Assembly: GCF_014697105.1 (NCBI RefSeq)
Contig: NZ_JACJRF010000022.1
Span: forward strand, 1-64,000
DNA length: 64,000 bases
Direction: 5' to 3'
From: Anabaena subtropica FACHB-260
Lineage (GTDB): Bacteria; Cyanobacteriota; Cyanobacteriia; Cyanobacteriales; Nostocaceae
Part shown: one piece after another, positions 53,802-62,839 of the stretch
How positions within the stretch are numbered: the first letter of the stretch is position 1
Layout of the letters: each line of letters opens with the position of its first letter
Made by a program: the position numbers and the translations under genes
The notes under the pieces: generated by a model
Database searches by the model: none
The model's input: the letters and a program-made list of their open reading frames with translations, nothing else
Told to the model about the DNA's origin: nothing

Positions 53802-54617
53802 ATGCTGACAACTCATACTCAACTATTACGACTGTCTCAAGGACATCTGAATTTACTCGAAACCTGTCCGCGTAAATTTCAACACACGTACTTAGAACAA
53901 CTCAATTCTCCTTCAGACCCAGACCACACGGAGAAACAAACTTTGGGTAGCCGCTTCCACTTGTTAATGCAGCAACAAGAAATGGGCTTGCCAATTAATA
54001 GTTTTTTAGAAGCTGATACCCAACTGCAAAACTGGATGTCTGCTTTTGCTAGTGCAGCACCAGAAATTCTCATACCTACAACCGATGGGCAAACTTTCCG
54101 AGAAAGTGAACACTATCGTACCCTACAAGTTGAAGATTATTTGCTCACAGTTATCTATGATTTATTAATTGCTGATAATCAGCAAGCCCAAATTCTAGAC
54201 TGGAAAACATATCCTAAACCACCAGATAAACGTAAATTAGCTCAAAATTGGCAAACTCGTTTGTATATGTACGTATTAGCTGAAACTAGCGAATACCTGC
54301 CCGAAAATATTTCAATGACTTACTGGTTCGTACAATCTGATGGCAAACCACAAAACATTCAATTTACTTACAGTAATAGTCTGCACTCCCAAACAGATAA
54401 AAAACTTCATCAATTATTAAATCAGTTAACTAATTGGCTAAGAAACTATCAAAATGGAGAGTTATTTCCCCAAGTATCAGAAAATAGTAAAGCCTGTAAT
54501 TATTGCCAATTTGCTAAAAGATGTGAACGTGACTTATCCAAGCCCAAAGAACTAACAGAAACAGCCGTAAGTAATTCTTTTTCAAATTTCGATACTATTC
54601 AAGAAGTATCACTATAG
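53802..54617 (+). CDS. Cas4/RecB-like PD-(D/E)XK nuclease
   Basis: 271-residue nuclease of the PD-(D/E)XK superfamily with an iron-sulfur cluster. N-terminal Cys in LLETCPRKFQHTYL and a C-terminal triplet CNYCQFAKRCE make the Cas4/AddB-type 4Fe-4S site. Active-site residues are His in SRFHLLMQ, Asp in VIYDLLIAD and DWK in QILDWKTYPKP. A free-standing cyanobacterial form; no CRISPR array or cas gene is in the window, so a role in DNA repair is more likely. RecJ lies two genes downstream. Confidence 0.88.
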   Translation: MLTTHTQLLRLSQGHLNLLETCPRKFQHTYLEQLNSPSDPDHTEKQTLGSRFHLLMQQQEMGLPINSFLEADTQLQNWMSAFASAAPEILIPTTDGQTFRESEHYRTLQVEDYLLTVIYDLLIADNQQAQILDWKTYPKPPDKRKLAQNWQTRLYMYVLAETSEYLPENISMTYWFVQSDGKPQNIQFTYSNSLHSQTDKKLHQLLNQLTNWLRNYQNGELFPQVSENSKACNYCQFAKRCERDLSKPKELTETAVSNSFSNFDTIQEVSL

Positions 54618-54677
54618 AAATTAGTAATCAAAATTATCACCTTGCATAGGGATAAAAGACTCTACTTTTTAAAAAAT

Positions 54678-55319
54678 ATGACCTCATTTGATGAAACTGA
54701 CGTTATTTACGTGCGCGAATTAGGCATAGATGATATTGCCCCCGTTTATCATTTAGGAGAACAATTATTTACTAGTGATTTATATCCTTACCTATACCGT
54801 ACATGGGATGAATGGGAAGTAATTGGACTCTATAACACAGACCCAGAATACTGTTTAGTTGCTGAAACAGACGGAGAACTAGCAGGATTTATTTTAGGAA
54901 CTATTATTACCAAAGCATCTTGGACTTATGGTTATATTTTATGGCTGGCCGTAAATCCTCAATTTCAACGTCAGGGAGTTGCTGACAAATTAGTTGATAA
55001 AGTTGTAGCGCGCATGATTGAAGATGGAGCGCGATTTATGTTAGTAGATACTGACCCCACCAATACGCCAGCAGTCAAATTTTTCAACCGCAAAGGTTTT
55101 GGCAATATCCGTCAACACATTTTCTTGTCAATGAATTTAAGCAAACATCCATATTATGGCAGATTAATTGACTACGAACACCAAAAAGCTGAAAGAGCAG
55201 GTTATAGGCGTTCTCGTCCTGCCATTCGGGCGCGTAAAGCTGATGGAGGAGCTAATGAAGTAATTATTAATCCCTTAATTAATGAAATTAAAATTAATGA
55301 TGAACAAAACCAGATTTAA
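54678..55319 (+). CDS. GNAT-family N-acetyltransferase
   Basis: 213-residue acetyl-CoA-dependent acetyltransferase. The acetyl-CoA loop is QFQRQGVADKLVDKVV, preceded by the beta-4 strand ILWLAVNP and followed by DTDPTNTPAVKFFNRKGFG. A basic 55-residue tail (RRSRPAIRARKADGG) follows the GNAT domain. It may act on protein N-termini or an amine; the acceptor is unknown. ATG 54678 is preferred to a TTG 36 bases upstream. It lies 60 nt after the nuclease gene on the same strand. Confidence 0.88.
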   Translation: MTSFDETDVIYVRELGIDDIAPVYHLGEQLFTSDLYPYLYRTWDEWEVIGLYNTDPEYCLVAETDGELAGFILGTIITKASWTYGYILWLAVNPQFQRQGVADKLVDKVVARMIEDGARFMLVDTDPTNTPAVKFFNRKGFGNIRQHIFLSMNLSKHPYYGRLIDYEHQKAERAGYRRSRPAIRARKADGGANEVIINPLINEIKINDEQNQI

Positions 55320-55341
55320 TCTGTTTATCATGTAAACCAAA

Positions 55342-55374
55342 AGATCCCCGCCTTCTTCAAGAAGTCGAGGATCT
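55342..55374 (+). terminator. Repeat-family hairpin
   Basis: 16-bp arms AGATCCCCGCCTTCTT / AAGAAGTCGAGGATCT with two mismatches, between the acetyltransferase and recJ; same family as 45506-45538. Confidence 0.6.
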
Positions 55375-55427
55375 GAGCCTCTCAACGTTCAGAAATCAAA
55401 TAGGATTGCTATTTTTGAATTAATATA

Positions 55428-57836
55428 ATGCAGTGGATTTTAACAGCAACTGAACAACCACCAGAATGGTTTATCCAAGCAGTGAAACAATATGTTCCTA
55501 AATCAAAAGGAATATATGCAGCACAATTATTGTGGCAACGGGGAATCAAAGAAGAATCACAACTAGCAGCCTTTATTAACTATCAAACCTATCAACCATC
55601 TGACCCATTTGAATTTGGGCAAGAGATACAGTTAGCAGTAACAAGATTAAAACAAGCACGTGTTACTGGTGAAAAAATTGCTATTTGGGGAGACTTTGAC
55701 GCTGATGGTATTACTTCTACTGCTGTTTTGTGGGATGGTTTGGGTCAATTTTTTCAGCAACATCAGCAGTTAGATTATTATATTCCCAACCGATTGAAGG
55801 AATCTCACGGATTAAATGAGTCCGGTATTGATAACTTAGCAAAACAAGGTTTTACATTAATCGTCACCTGCGATACAGGCAGTACAAATATTGAGGAAAT
55901 TATCTATGCCCAGAAATTAGGTATAGATGTCATAGTTACAGACCATCACACTTTACCAACCGAACGTCCACCAGTCACGGCAATTATTAACCCCCGCTAT
56001 TTACCTAAAGAACATCCACTATTTCATTTATCTGGGGTGGGAGTAGCTTATAAGTTGATAGAAGCCTTGTATCAGACCTTCCCTGATATACCCAAAAACC
56101 CTTTAGAAGATTTATTAGATTTAGTTGCAGTAGGATTAATTGCCGACTTAGTACAACTTAGTGGTGATTGTCGTTATTTAGCACAGTTGGGTATCCAAAG
56201 ATTACAAGCCGACTTTCAACAACCACCAGCCGCCAGACGAAGACCAGGGGTAGGGCGATTATTAGAATTATGTCAGAGGAGTGGCGATCGCCCCACAGAT
56301 ATTTCCTTTGGTTTGGGGCCACGTATTAACGCCGTCAGTCGCATTCAAGGCGATGCTGGCTTCTGTGTAGAACTCCTAACCAGTCGTGACATCAATCGTT
56401 GTCACCAATTAGCTGAAGTCACAGAACTTGCAAACACCCGTCGCAAATCCTTACAAAAAGATGTACAAGCACAAGTCACCCAAAAACTCGCGCATTTAGA
56501 CTTATCCACCACCAGCGTCATCGTCCTTGAAGACCCCCAATGGCCTGTAGGCGTATTAGGCTTAGTCGCCGGACAAATCGCCCAAGAAACAGGTCGCCCC
56601 ACAATTTTGTTAAGCACTGAAGGAGTGGGGGATGAAGAAGAACGAGGAATTGGGGCAGGGAGCAGGGGGAAAGGGGAAGAGTCTTTGAGTAAGTTCTCTC
56701 CTCTGCTCCCCTGCTCCCCTGCTCCCCTAGCCCGTGGTTCCGCCCGTTCGGTGAACTCTGTTGATTTATATCAATTGGTAAAACACCAAGCACACCTGTT
56801 ACATCGTTTTGGTGGTCATCCTTTTGCGGCTGGGTTGAGTTTATTAGCAGAAAATATTCCCTTATTTACCCAAGCAATTAATCAACAACTGAAACAAACT
56901 TTGGGTAGTATCAATCTCATCCCAACAGTACAAGCAGACATAACAGTCACAGTTGCCGATTTAGGTAAAGAATTATTTTTAGAATTAAAATTATTAGAAC
57001 CTTGTGGTATGGGAAATCCAGTTCCCAAACTCTTGATTCAAAACTGTTGGTTTGAAAATGCTTGGCATCGCAATCAACAAGATTCGCAAGGTAAAAAAGT
57101 ACAGTATATTAAAACCGAATTTGATATCCGCGACAACTCCAGCAAAAACCCCTTTCCCGGTATTTGGTGGGGACACTACAAAGATGAATTACCCGTAGGT
57201 AGATGTGATTGCATAGCTGAATTGGACTACAACACCTTCAAAAAACGCTATGAAATCAGACTAATTTCTGTCCGTCCCAGTGAAGATGCAGAACTCAAAA
57301 CCCAACACACAACCCAGATTCTCGACTGGCGCAATCTCCCCACACCCCACACTCCACACCCCACAACTCACACCCTCATTCTTACAGAATGCCCCAGCAA
57401 TTGGAATGATTTACGCGCTTGGTGGCAAAAATCCCTGTACAATCAACAACAATTAGCCCTGGCTTGGAATAAACCTCAACACCAAGCACCACAAGAAATT
57501 TGGCTTACCCTAGTAGGTATTGCTAAATATCTCAGTCGGACAAATCAATTAGCCACCCGCACACAACTTTTAGAAAAACTGCGGATTAGTGACCAAAGCT
57601 TATTTTTGGGGATTAAGGCTTTGAAATATTGGGGATTTACAGTGAGAAGACAAGACCGTTCTTTAGAAATCACTTGGAATCCTGGTAGTGTTTCTGAAAG
57701 CAAAGCCGATGCTGCTGTGGCAGAATTTTTAGCAGCCATCCGCGAGGAACAATTCCAGCAAATGTACTTTTATGAAGTACCTTTATTTACAGTTATGGCG
57801 ATGGTTAATACAGGGTTTCTAGGAGAGAGAGGCTAG
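55428..57836 (+). CDS. recJ: Single-stranded-DNA exonuclease RecJ
   Basis: 802-residue 5'-3' ssDNA exonuclease for recombination and mismatch repair. DHH-family motifs: IAIWGDFDADGITSTAVLW (about residue 80), TLIVTCDTGSTN, VIVTDHHTLPTERPP, and the DHHA1 part FGGHPFAAGLSL. It is longer than the enterobacterial enzyme (577 residues) because of a cyanobacterial C-terminal region of about 200 residues. Two repeat-derived stretches sit in frame: 56620-56760 (GIGAGSRGKGEESLSKF) between the DHH and DHHA1 regions, and 57336-57376 (PTPHTPHPTTHT) near the C-terminal region. Confidence 0.95.
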   Translation: MQWILTATEQPPEWFIQAVKQYVPKSKGIYAAQLLWQRGIKEESQLAAFINYQTYQPSDPFEFGQEIQLAVTRLKQARVTGEKIAIWGDFDADGITSTAVLWDGLGQFFQQHQQLDYYIPNRLKESHGLNESGIDNLAKQGFTLIVTCDTGSTNIEEIIYAQKLGIDVIVTDHHTLPTERPPVTAIINPRYLPKEHPLFHLSGVGVAYKLIEALYQTFPDIPKNPLEDLLDLVAVGLIADLVQLSGDCRYLAQLGIQRLQADFQQPPAARRRPGVGRLLELCQRSGDRPTDISFGLGPRINAVSRIQGDAGFCVELLTSRDINRCHQLAEVTELANTRRKSLQKDVQAQVTQKLAHLDLSTTSVIVLEDPQWPVGVLGLVAGQIAQETGRPTILLSTEGVGDEEERGIGAGSRGKGEESLSKFSPLLPCSPAPLARGSARSVNSVDLYQLVKHQAHLLHRFGGHPFAAGLSLLAENIPLFTQAINQQLKQTLGSINLIPTVQADITVTVADLGKELFLELKLLEPCGMGNPVPKLLIQNCWFENAWHRNQQDSQGKKVQYIKTEFDIRDNSSKNPFPGIWWGHYKDELPVGRCDCIAELDYNTFKKRYEIRLISVRPSEDAELKTQHTTQILDWRNLPTPHTPHPTTHTLILTECPSNWNDLRAWWQKSLYNQQQLALAWNKPQHQAPQEIWLTLVGIAKYLSRTNQLATRTQLLEKLRISDQSLFLGIKALKYWGFTVRRQDRSLEITWNPGSVSESKADAAVAEFLAAIREEQFQQMYFYEVPLFTVMAMVNTGFLGERG
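56645..56735. repeat. Low-complexity repeat inserted in frame in recJ
   Basis: GGGAGCAGGGGGAAAGGGG arm, AT-rich centre, then tandem CTGCTCCC units; same plan as the lysC element. Confidence 0.8.
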
Positions 57837-57956
57837 TACCGCAAGGCAAAATTCAAAATAATTGAATCATCACCCATAGAAATTTTTATTAATTGTGAAG
57901 AAAACCGAATTACTAAAATATTTTTGATAAATTGCTGATGAGGTTGTAAGCGAGAA

Positions 57957-58298
57957 ATGCTTATGAGTAGCAATTTAGTAGCTGATGCACACGATTTGAA
58001 GTTACGTTTAGAATGGGGTCAACCTGGTTTTACAATTGTTGATGTGCGCGATCGCCACACATACAATTATGGCCACATCACAGGCGCAATCCAAATCCCC
58101 TTGGAAGATTTAGCCCAAAAAGCTAAAACTGCTCTGCACAAAGAACGTCATATCTATGTTTATGGGGCTAGTGACGACCAAGCAACCCACGCAGTACAAA
58201 TATTGCATGAGTCTGGTTTTGCTGATGTAGCCGGGATTCCAGGTGGACTGATTGCTTGGAAAAACGTTGGTGGTGCTACAGAAGGTGCAGCCGCATAA
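57957..58298 (+). CDS. Rhodanese-like domain protein lacking the catalytic cysteine
   Basis: 113-residue single rhodanese domain. FTIVDVRDRHTYNYGHITGAIQIPLEDL and the CDC25-like region HIYVYGASDDQATHAVQIL are clear, but the active-site Cys expected after VY is Gly, so it cannot form a persulfide. C-terminal FADVAGIPGGLIAWKNVGG is typical. Probably a binding or regulatory protein. It follows recJ by 120 nt and ends in a perfect 24-bp palindrome that acts as terminator toward ygfZ. Confidence 0.87.
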   Translation: MLMSSNLVADAHDLKLRLEWGQPGFTIVDVRDRHTYNYGHITGAIQIPLEDLAQKAKTALHKERHIYVYGASDDQATHAVQILHESGFADVAGIPGGLIAWKNVGGATEGAAA

Positions 58299-58338
58299 GC
58301 TTAAATGTTGGAGTTTCCTGATTGCATAATCATTCACT

Positions 58339-58362
58339 GTACTGCACATTAATGTGCAGTAC
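58339..58362. terminator. Bidirectional terminator palindrome
   Basis: Perfect palindrome with 12-base arms GTACTGCACATT / AATGTGCAGTAC, followed by ATTTTCTATTTTTT on the plus strand; serves the rhodanese gene and the convergent ygfZ. Confidence 0.75.
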
Positions 58363-58374
58363 ATTTTCTATTTT

Positions 58375-59391
58375 TTAAGGGTATTCATGAGAAACAAAGG
58401 GAATAGGTACGACTTCGCCTTCAGTGTTTCCTACCTGCACTTTTAAACCCACACCGCCAGCTTTGCTGCGGATATAACCAAGCCCAAAATAACCGTCAGG
58501 GGTTTGTGTATAACTGGTGAGTTTGCCCACTTTTTCATCACCAATAGTAATAGTATTGCCGACTTCTGCCGGAGCATGAAGACGAATACCCCAAAGATAT
58601 TGTTTGACACCTTTATAAGTATTTAATCTGGCGATAGTTTCTTGACCGATATAGCAACCTTTATTAAAAGAAATAGTTTGCCATAAACCCACTTCCAAAG
58701 GATTGTAATCATCCGTTAATTCTGCATCTGGGGCTGGTCTTCCTTGTAATATTCTGAGTGTATCCCAAGCGCGATCGCTTAATTCTAATGCCCCTGAGTC
58801 TATAATTTGCTGCCATACTCGCTGTTTTTGCGACACTGGCAAAATCACAGTATATCCAGGGGATGCCAAGCCGCTACCTACTGCAACGATGACACCACCA
58901 TCAACTGTGATATGATTTCCGTAGGGTTGACCAATAATTGCACCTGCTGCCAACTTTTCCACTACAGCATCACTACCAGTCCCAATAATACTGAAAGTTG
59001 CAGTTTCATCAGTCACATCAGTTAATTGCACCTTATCAGCAAAGAAGATGTAGCGATCTAACCATTGCAACAAAGCTTCCCGGCGACTAGGCGAAACTAA
59101 CAGTAAAACTGCATCATCGAGAACATAGCTACTTACCAAATCTATGGTGCGGGCAGTAGATGTCACCATGACAGTATCACAGCCTTGTCCCGGTTTCAGG
59201 CTCTGGAAATCATTTGTACTTTGATTGTGTAAAAAACGCAGACGGTCATCATCCCCAACACGGATACGTCCCCAATGAGAGCGATCAACTACGCTGGCCG
59301 AAACGCCATCACCTACAGCAACTTCTGCTGTTGCGGCTTGGATGGCGGCTGCGTCTTTACCGTTAAATGCAGATGTTGGCATGATAGTCAA
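58375..59391 (-). CDS. ygfZ: Folate-binding protein YgfZ/GcvT-like
   Basis: 338-residue tetrahydrofolate-binding protein that helps iron-sulfur cluster assembly or repair (IBA57/YgfZ family). The signature KGCYIGQETIAR with its conserved Cys is present (about residue 241), within the aminomethyltransferase-like fold (WGRIRVGDDDRLRFLHNQSTNDF at the N-terminus, GLGYIRSKAG at the C-terminus). No glycine-cleavage partners are nearby. Monocistronic, converging on the rhodanese gene. Confidence 0.92.
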   Translation of the reverse strand: MTIMPTSAFNGKDAAAIQAATAEVAVGDGVSASVVDRSHWGRIRVGDDDRLRFLHNQSTNDFQSLKPGQGCDTVMVTSTARTIDLVSSYVLDDAVLLLVSPSRREALLQWLDRYIFFADKVQLTDVTDETATFSIIGTGSDAVVEKLAAGAIIGQPYGNHITVDGGVIVAVGSGLASPGYTVILPVSQKQRVWQQIIDSGALELSDRAWDTLRILQGRPAPDAELTDDYNPLEVGLWQTISFNKGCYIGQETIARLNTYKGVKQYLWGIRLHAPAEVGNTITIGDEKVGKLTSYTQTPDGYFGLGYIRSKAGGVGLKVQVGNTEGEVVPIPFVSHEYP

Positions 59392-59515
59392 GAATTTAAT
59401 TTAATTTATGTTAAATAAACGTAGAAGCAAGTACTTTAGATATATCCTAATTTAAGTTGACATATCTAAAAATATATTTTGTTCTTTAGATGCTAACGTT
59501 ATCCCCAAAAAATGA

Positions 59516-59851
59516 ATGCTCGATTTTCATACTTTAGCTGAGTTCTCCCGTAACAACTGTCTTGGTATTTGCGCCTTTCTTGTACCAGCAAATATACTTA
59601 CTACATTGTTCACAATCATCCTGACTATACTAGGTCGCCCAACCCATCGAATTTGGCAAATGGTGAGCCTAGCCAGTATTTTTGCAAGCTTGATGATTTT
59701 ACACGTCTATACATGGTTCATGATTGGCGTGGTGATGTCCCCTACCTATATTTTGCTAGGTTTAGCAATTACCTGTTTGGTAGCTAACGTTGTCGCTCTA
59801 ATTCTCCACAAACGCTTCTTTTACAACCAAAGTATTTCCCAAAACGCCTAA
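59516..59851 (+). CDS. Small four-helix membrane protein
   Basis: 111-residue hydrophobic protein with about three or four helices (NCLGICAFLVPANILTTLFTIIL, IWQMVSLASIFASLMILHVYTWF, TYILLGLAITCLVANVVALIL) and a short basic/polar tail. No conserved motif recognised. Divergent from ygfZ and convergent with glcF. The ATG at 59516 is the only sensible start. Function unknown. Confidence 0.7.
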   Translation: MLDFHTLAEFSRNNCLGICAFLVPANILTTLFTIILTILGRPTHRIWQMVSLASIFASLMILHVYTWFMIGVVMSPTYILLGLAITCLVANVVALILHKRFFYNQSISQNA

Positions 59852-59859
59852 CTTAACAA

Positions 59860-59896
59860 CCACTATCCCATAGTTTTGATAGAGGGTTGATAGTGG
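59860..59896. terminator. Possible convergent hairpin
   Basis: CCACTATC / GATAGTGG with a 21-nt loop between the small membrane protein gene and glcF; weak. Confidence 0.35.
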
Positions 59897-59962
59897 CTGA
59901 TAAGTGTCGGTTTTCCACACAGGAATAAATGGTGACTATCAAACCAAGGAAAGAGTAATTAT

Positions 59963-61330
59963 TTATTCAACCCCTGCACCCGTCAACTTCACACCCCTAA
60001 TTGCATAATCTAACAACTCCATTGGGTGCATTACACCAACTTTCTTACCTTGCAATTCTAAATGCTTAGTAATTTGCAAAGCACAACCAGGATTAGGAGA
60101 AGCAATCAATTCAGCGCCAGTATTCAATAAATTATTCACCTTTTGCTTACCTAATTCTTCCGCCACTTCTGGTTGCAGCATATTATAAACACCAGCACTA
60201 CCACAACACAAAGCCGCATCCAAAGGTTCTTTCAATTTCACCCCAGGAATTTGCTGTAAAAGTTGACGAGGTTGGACACTAATTTTTTGTCCATGTAATA
60301 AATGACAAGCATCTTGATAAACCAAATTCAAAGGTTTATCTGTGAGTGGTGAAAGTTTGGCTGTCAACCCCACAGTCGCCAAAAATTCTTGAGCATCTTT
60401 AACTTTAGCAGCAAAATTTTGGGCTTTTTCCCGATATTCTGCGTCATCTACTAAGATATGACCATATTCTTTTAAAGTATGACCACAACCAGCCGCGTTG
60501 ATAATGACATAATCAACATCAGTATCAGCAAAGCTATCAATCATCTGTCTAGCTAAAGCCTTCGCTTGTTCTGTTTGTCCTTGGTGTTCGGGGAGTGCTG
60601 CACAACAACCTTGAGATTTAGGAATCACAACTTCGCAACCATTGGCTGTTAATACTCGTACCGTCGCTTCATTAACTGGGGAGAAAAATAACCTTTGCAC
60701 ACATCCTAAAATCATACCCACTCGGTAGCGTTTTTTCCCCTGGGCTGGAATAATAGTAGGGAGATTATCTTGAAAACTTTTGATAGTAATCTGCGGCAGA
60801 ATTGATTCCATTGCTGCCAATCTTGGGGATATCTTTTTGAGTAATCCTGTAGCGCGAACAACTTGAGAAATTCCCGACTTCTGATAAAAGAATAGGGGGA
60901 TTAATAAGATGCGTAAAATATCTGGGTTGGGAAATAGAGAAAATATTAATTGACGAACTAACTTATCAGAAAAACTGCGCGGATAATTGCGTTCTATTTG
61001 ATGGCGAGTAGCAGAAATCAACTTATCATACTGCACACCAGAAGGACAAGTTGACACACAAGCAAGACATCCCAAACAAGAGTCGAAATGTTCTACTGTA
61101 GCTGTATTCAGAGCAATTTCACCCTCATTGATGGCATCCATTAAATAAATACGTCCTCTGGGGGAATCCATCTCCTTCCCTATGACTCGATAACTAGGAC
61201 AAGTGGAAAGACAAAAACCACAATGGACACAACTATCAATTAACTTTGCATCAGGTGGATGGCTAGAATCAAATCCTTTTAAATTCTTTAAACTAGCAGT
61301 ATTATTAAGAGAATCTTCTGAAACTTGCAT
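59963..61330 (-). CDS. glcF: Glycolate dehydrogenase iron-sulfur subunit
   Basis: Electron-transfer subunit of glycolate oxidase/dehydrogenase in photorespiration. N-terminal region has two 4Fe-4S motifs (CVHCGFCLSTCPSY and CLGCLACVSTCPSG); the C-terminal half has two CCG domains (CCAALPEHQG and CCGSAGVYNM). I start at MQVSEDSLNNT (61330), preceded by AGGGAAAG; the longer frame to 61384 overlaps glcE and looks non-homologous. The gene follows glcE directly. The catalytic FAD subunit glcD is not in the window. Confidence 0.92.
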   Translation of the reverse strand: MQVSEDSLNNTASLKNLKGFDSSHPPDAKLIDSCVHCGFCLSTCPSYRVIGKEMDSPRGRIYLMDAINEGEIALNTATVEHFDSCLGCLACVSTCPSGVQYDKLISATRHQIERNYPRSFSDKLVRQLIFSLFPNPDILRILLIPLFFYQKSGISQVVRATGLLKKISPRLAAMESILPQITIKSFQDNLPTIIPAQGKKRYRVGMILGCVQRLFFSPVNEATVRVLTANGCEVVIPKSQGCCAALPEHQGQTEQAKALARQMIDSFADTDVDYVIINAAGCGHTLKEYGHILVDDAEYREKAQNFAAKVKDAQEFLATVGLTAKLSPLTDKPLNLVYQDACHLLHGQKISVQPRQLLQQIPGVKLKEPLDAALCCGSAGVYNMLQPEVAEELGKQKVNNLLNTGAELIASPNPGCALQITKHLELQGKKVGVMHPMELLDYAIRGVKLTGAGVE

Positions 61331-61367
61331 ATTTATTTTCTTTCCCTGTATATCTCTGGTGAGTTGC

Positions 61368-62660
61368 TTAAATTCCACCCACAAACCGACCCGGATTTAA
61401 GATATTTTTACTATCAAACTGTTCTTTAATTCGACGCATTAAGGGTAAATCATTGCCAGTGTATCCCCATACATCCATTTGCTGTTTAACTGGTATAGGC
61501 GCTTGGAGAACAGTTAAAAAACCTTTGTGAGATTGACAGAGCGATCGCATTTGCAAAACTTGACTTTTATCCTCAACTTGTAACACACCCAAACCGCTAC
61601 CAATGTGAATCAAACCAACTTGTATTTGATCTAAAATCTCCACACCCGCACTAGGTAATACTCCTATTTTGCAGGTAATTGTTGATTCTGGGACAGGAGA
61701 ATGTATTTGTTGTTGTAATCTCTGCCATAGATTGTTTTCATCTACACCAGAAAAAACAGTTCCCACTAAACCTAACTTTTCCCCTACTTCTAATAAACGA
61801 TTTGATTGTTCCTTCACACTCTCACTAATACTTTGAAACCGAGTAATTAAACCGATCCCCTTACCTAATTCTAGACTAGATACCAATCCAGTAGAGATTA
61901 AATCAGCTTGAGTCGGTGTTAATGCAGAACCCCGCAACGTTGTGGCTACTTGAGATATCGCCTCTGCTGCACCAGTCAATACTACGGTTCCCGATGCTTC
62001 CTGAATTGGATACACGCGAAAAGTTGCTTGGCTAATAATTCCTAATGTCCCATAAGAGCCAGTAAATAACTTCATCAAGTCGTAACCAGCCACATTTTTT
62101 ACCACCCTTCCCCCAGCTTTGGCAATTTGACCATCAGCACGGATAAAGGTAATCCCTAAAAGCTGGTCGCGCACACTACCATAACGTTGTCGGAGGGAAT
62201 TGGTATCAGATGTAGCGACGATACCGCCAATAGTTGCTTCTGGTGTAGAGGGGTCAAGGGCGAGAAATTGCCTTGCATCTGCCAAAATATTCTGGAGGTG
62301 GGAAAACTTCATCCCAGCTTCGACGGTGACAGTCAAATCACCGACTGCGTGTTCAATTAATTTGTTGATGCGTTCTGTACTCACGACCACATCAACATCT
62401 TTCGCTAAACCACCCCAACTCAGTTTACTCTTGCTACCACAGGGCAGAATACGCCAGTTGTTACGGTATGCTGTAGCGATAACTGCGGCTAGTTGTTCTT
62501 GATTTTGGGGATAGACAATACAACTGGGGAGGTTTTCACCAGTTATGGTTTGACTAAGTTCAAGATTGTTGTCCAGATTAACTGTATTTTCTTCACCAAC
62601 AATAGATGCAAGAGTAGAAGCGTAAACGCTTGTCGGTTTGTCGTTAGACATCGCTGTCAT
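61368..62660 (-). CDS. glcE: Glycolate dehydrogenase FAD-binding subunit GlcE
   Basis: 430-residue FAD-binding (PCMH-type) subunit of glycolate oxidase. FAD-binding segments: WRILPCGSKSKLSWGG, LTVTVEAGMKFSHLQNILADARQFLALDPS (in parts), TIGGIVATSDTNSLRQRYGSVRDQ and KAGGRVVKNVAGYDLMKLFTGSYGTLG. The C-terminus ends RFVGGI, as in GlcD/GlcE. Start MTAMSNDKP at 62660, or the second ATG at 62651. Leads a glcE-glcF operon; glcD must lie elsewhere. Confidence 0.92.
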   Translation of the reverse strand: MTAMSNDKPTSVYASTLASIVGEENTVNLDNNLELSQTITGENLPSCIVYPQNQEQLAAVIATAYRNNWRILPCGSKSKLSWGGLAKDVDVVVSTERINKLIEHAVGDLTVTVEAGMKFSHLQNILADARQFLALDPSTPEATIGGIVATSDTNSLRQRYGSVRDQLLGITFIRADGQIAKAGGRVVKNVAGYDLMKLFTGSYGTLGIISQATFRVYPIQEASGTVVLTGAAEAISQVATTLRGSALTPTQADLISTGLVSSLELGKGIGLITRFQSISESVKEQSNRLLEVGEKLGLVGTVFSGVDENNLWQRLQQQIHSPVPESTITCKIGVLPSAGVEILDQIQVGLIHIGSGLGVLQVEDKSQVLQMRSLCQSHKGFLTVLQAPIPVKQQMDVWGYTGNDLPLMRRIKEQFDSKNILNPGRFVGGI

Positions 62661-62793
62661 TATTTTATTTTTGAGTCCCTACATCCCATTCTCTGTGATG
62701 ATGACACAAAATAGACAACCTCCTGAGGTTTCAAAATAGGAATACTGCTCATGAGTTACGAACCATCGCACTTGATCACCTAATAATAAGTAA

Positions 62794-62813
62794 GGGTGTA
62801 CGGTCGTACACCC
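62794..62813. terminator. Terminator-like palindrome after NADH dehydrogenase gene
   Basis: GGGTGTACG / CGTACACCC, 2-nt loop, 27 nt past the stop codon of the NDH-2 gene. No long T-run; also a dispersed palindrome type in such genomes. Confidence 0.5.
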
Positions 62814-62839
62814 TGAGAAACTAACTATGAATTAAACAA

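Noticed and set aside
53802-54617. Cas4-like protein as part of a CRISPR system
   Set aside because: No repeat-spacer array or other cas gene found on either side; short repeats nearby are hairpin or STRR types without spacers.
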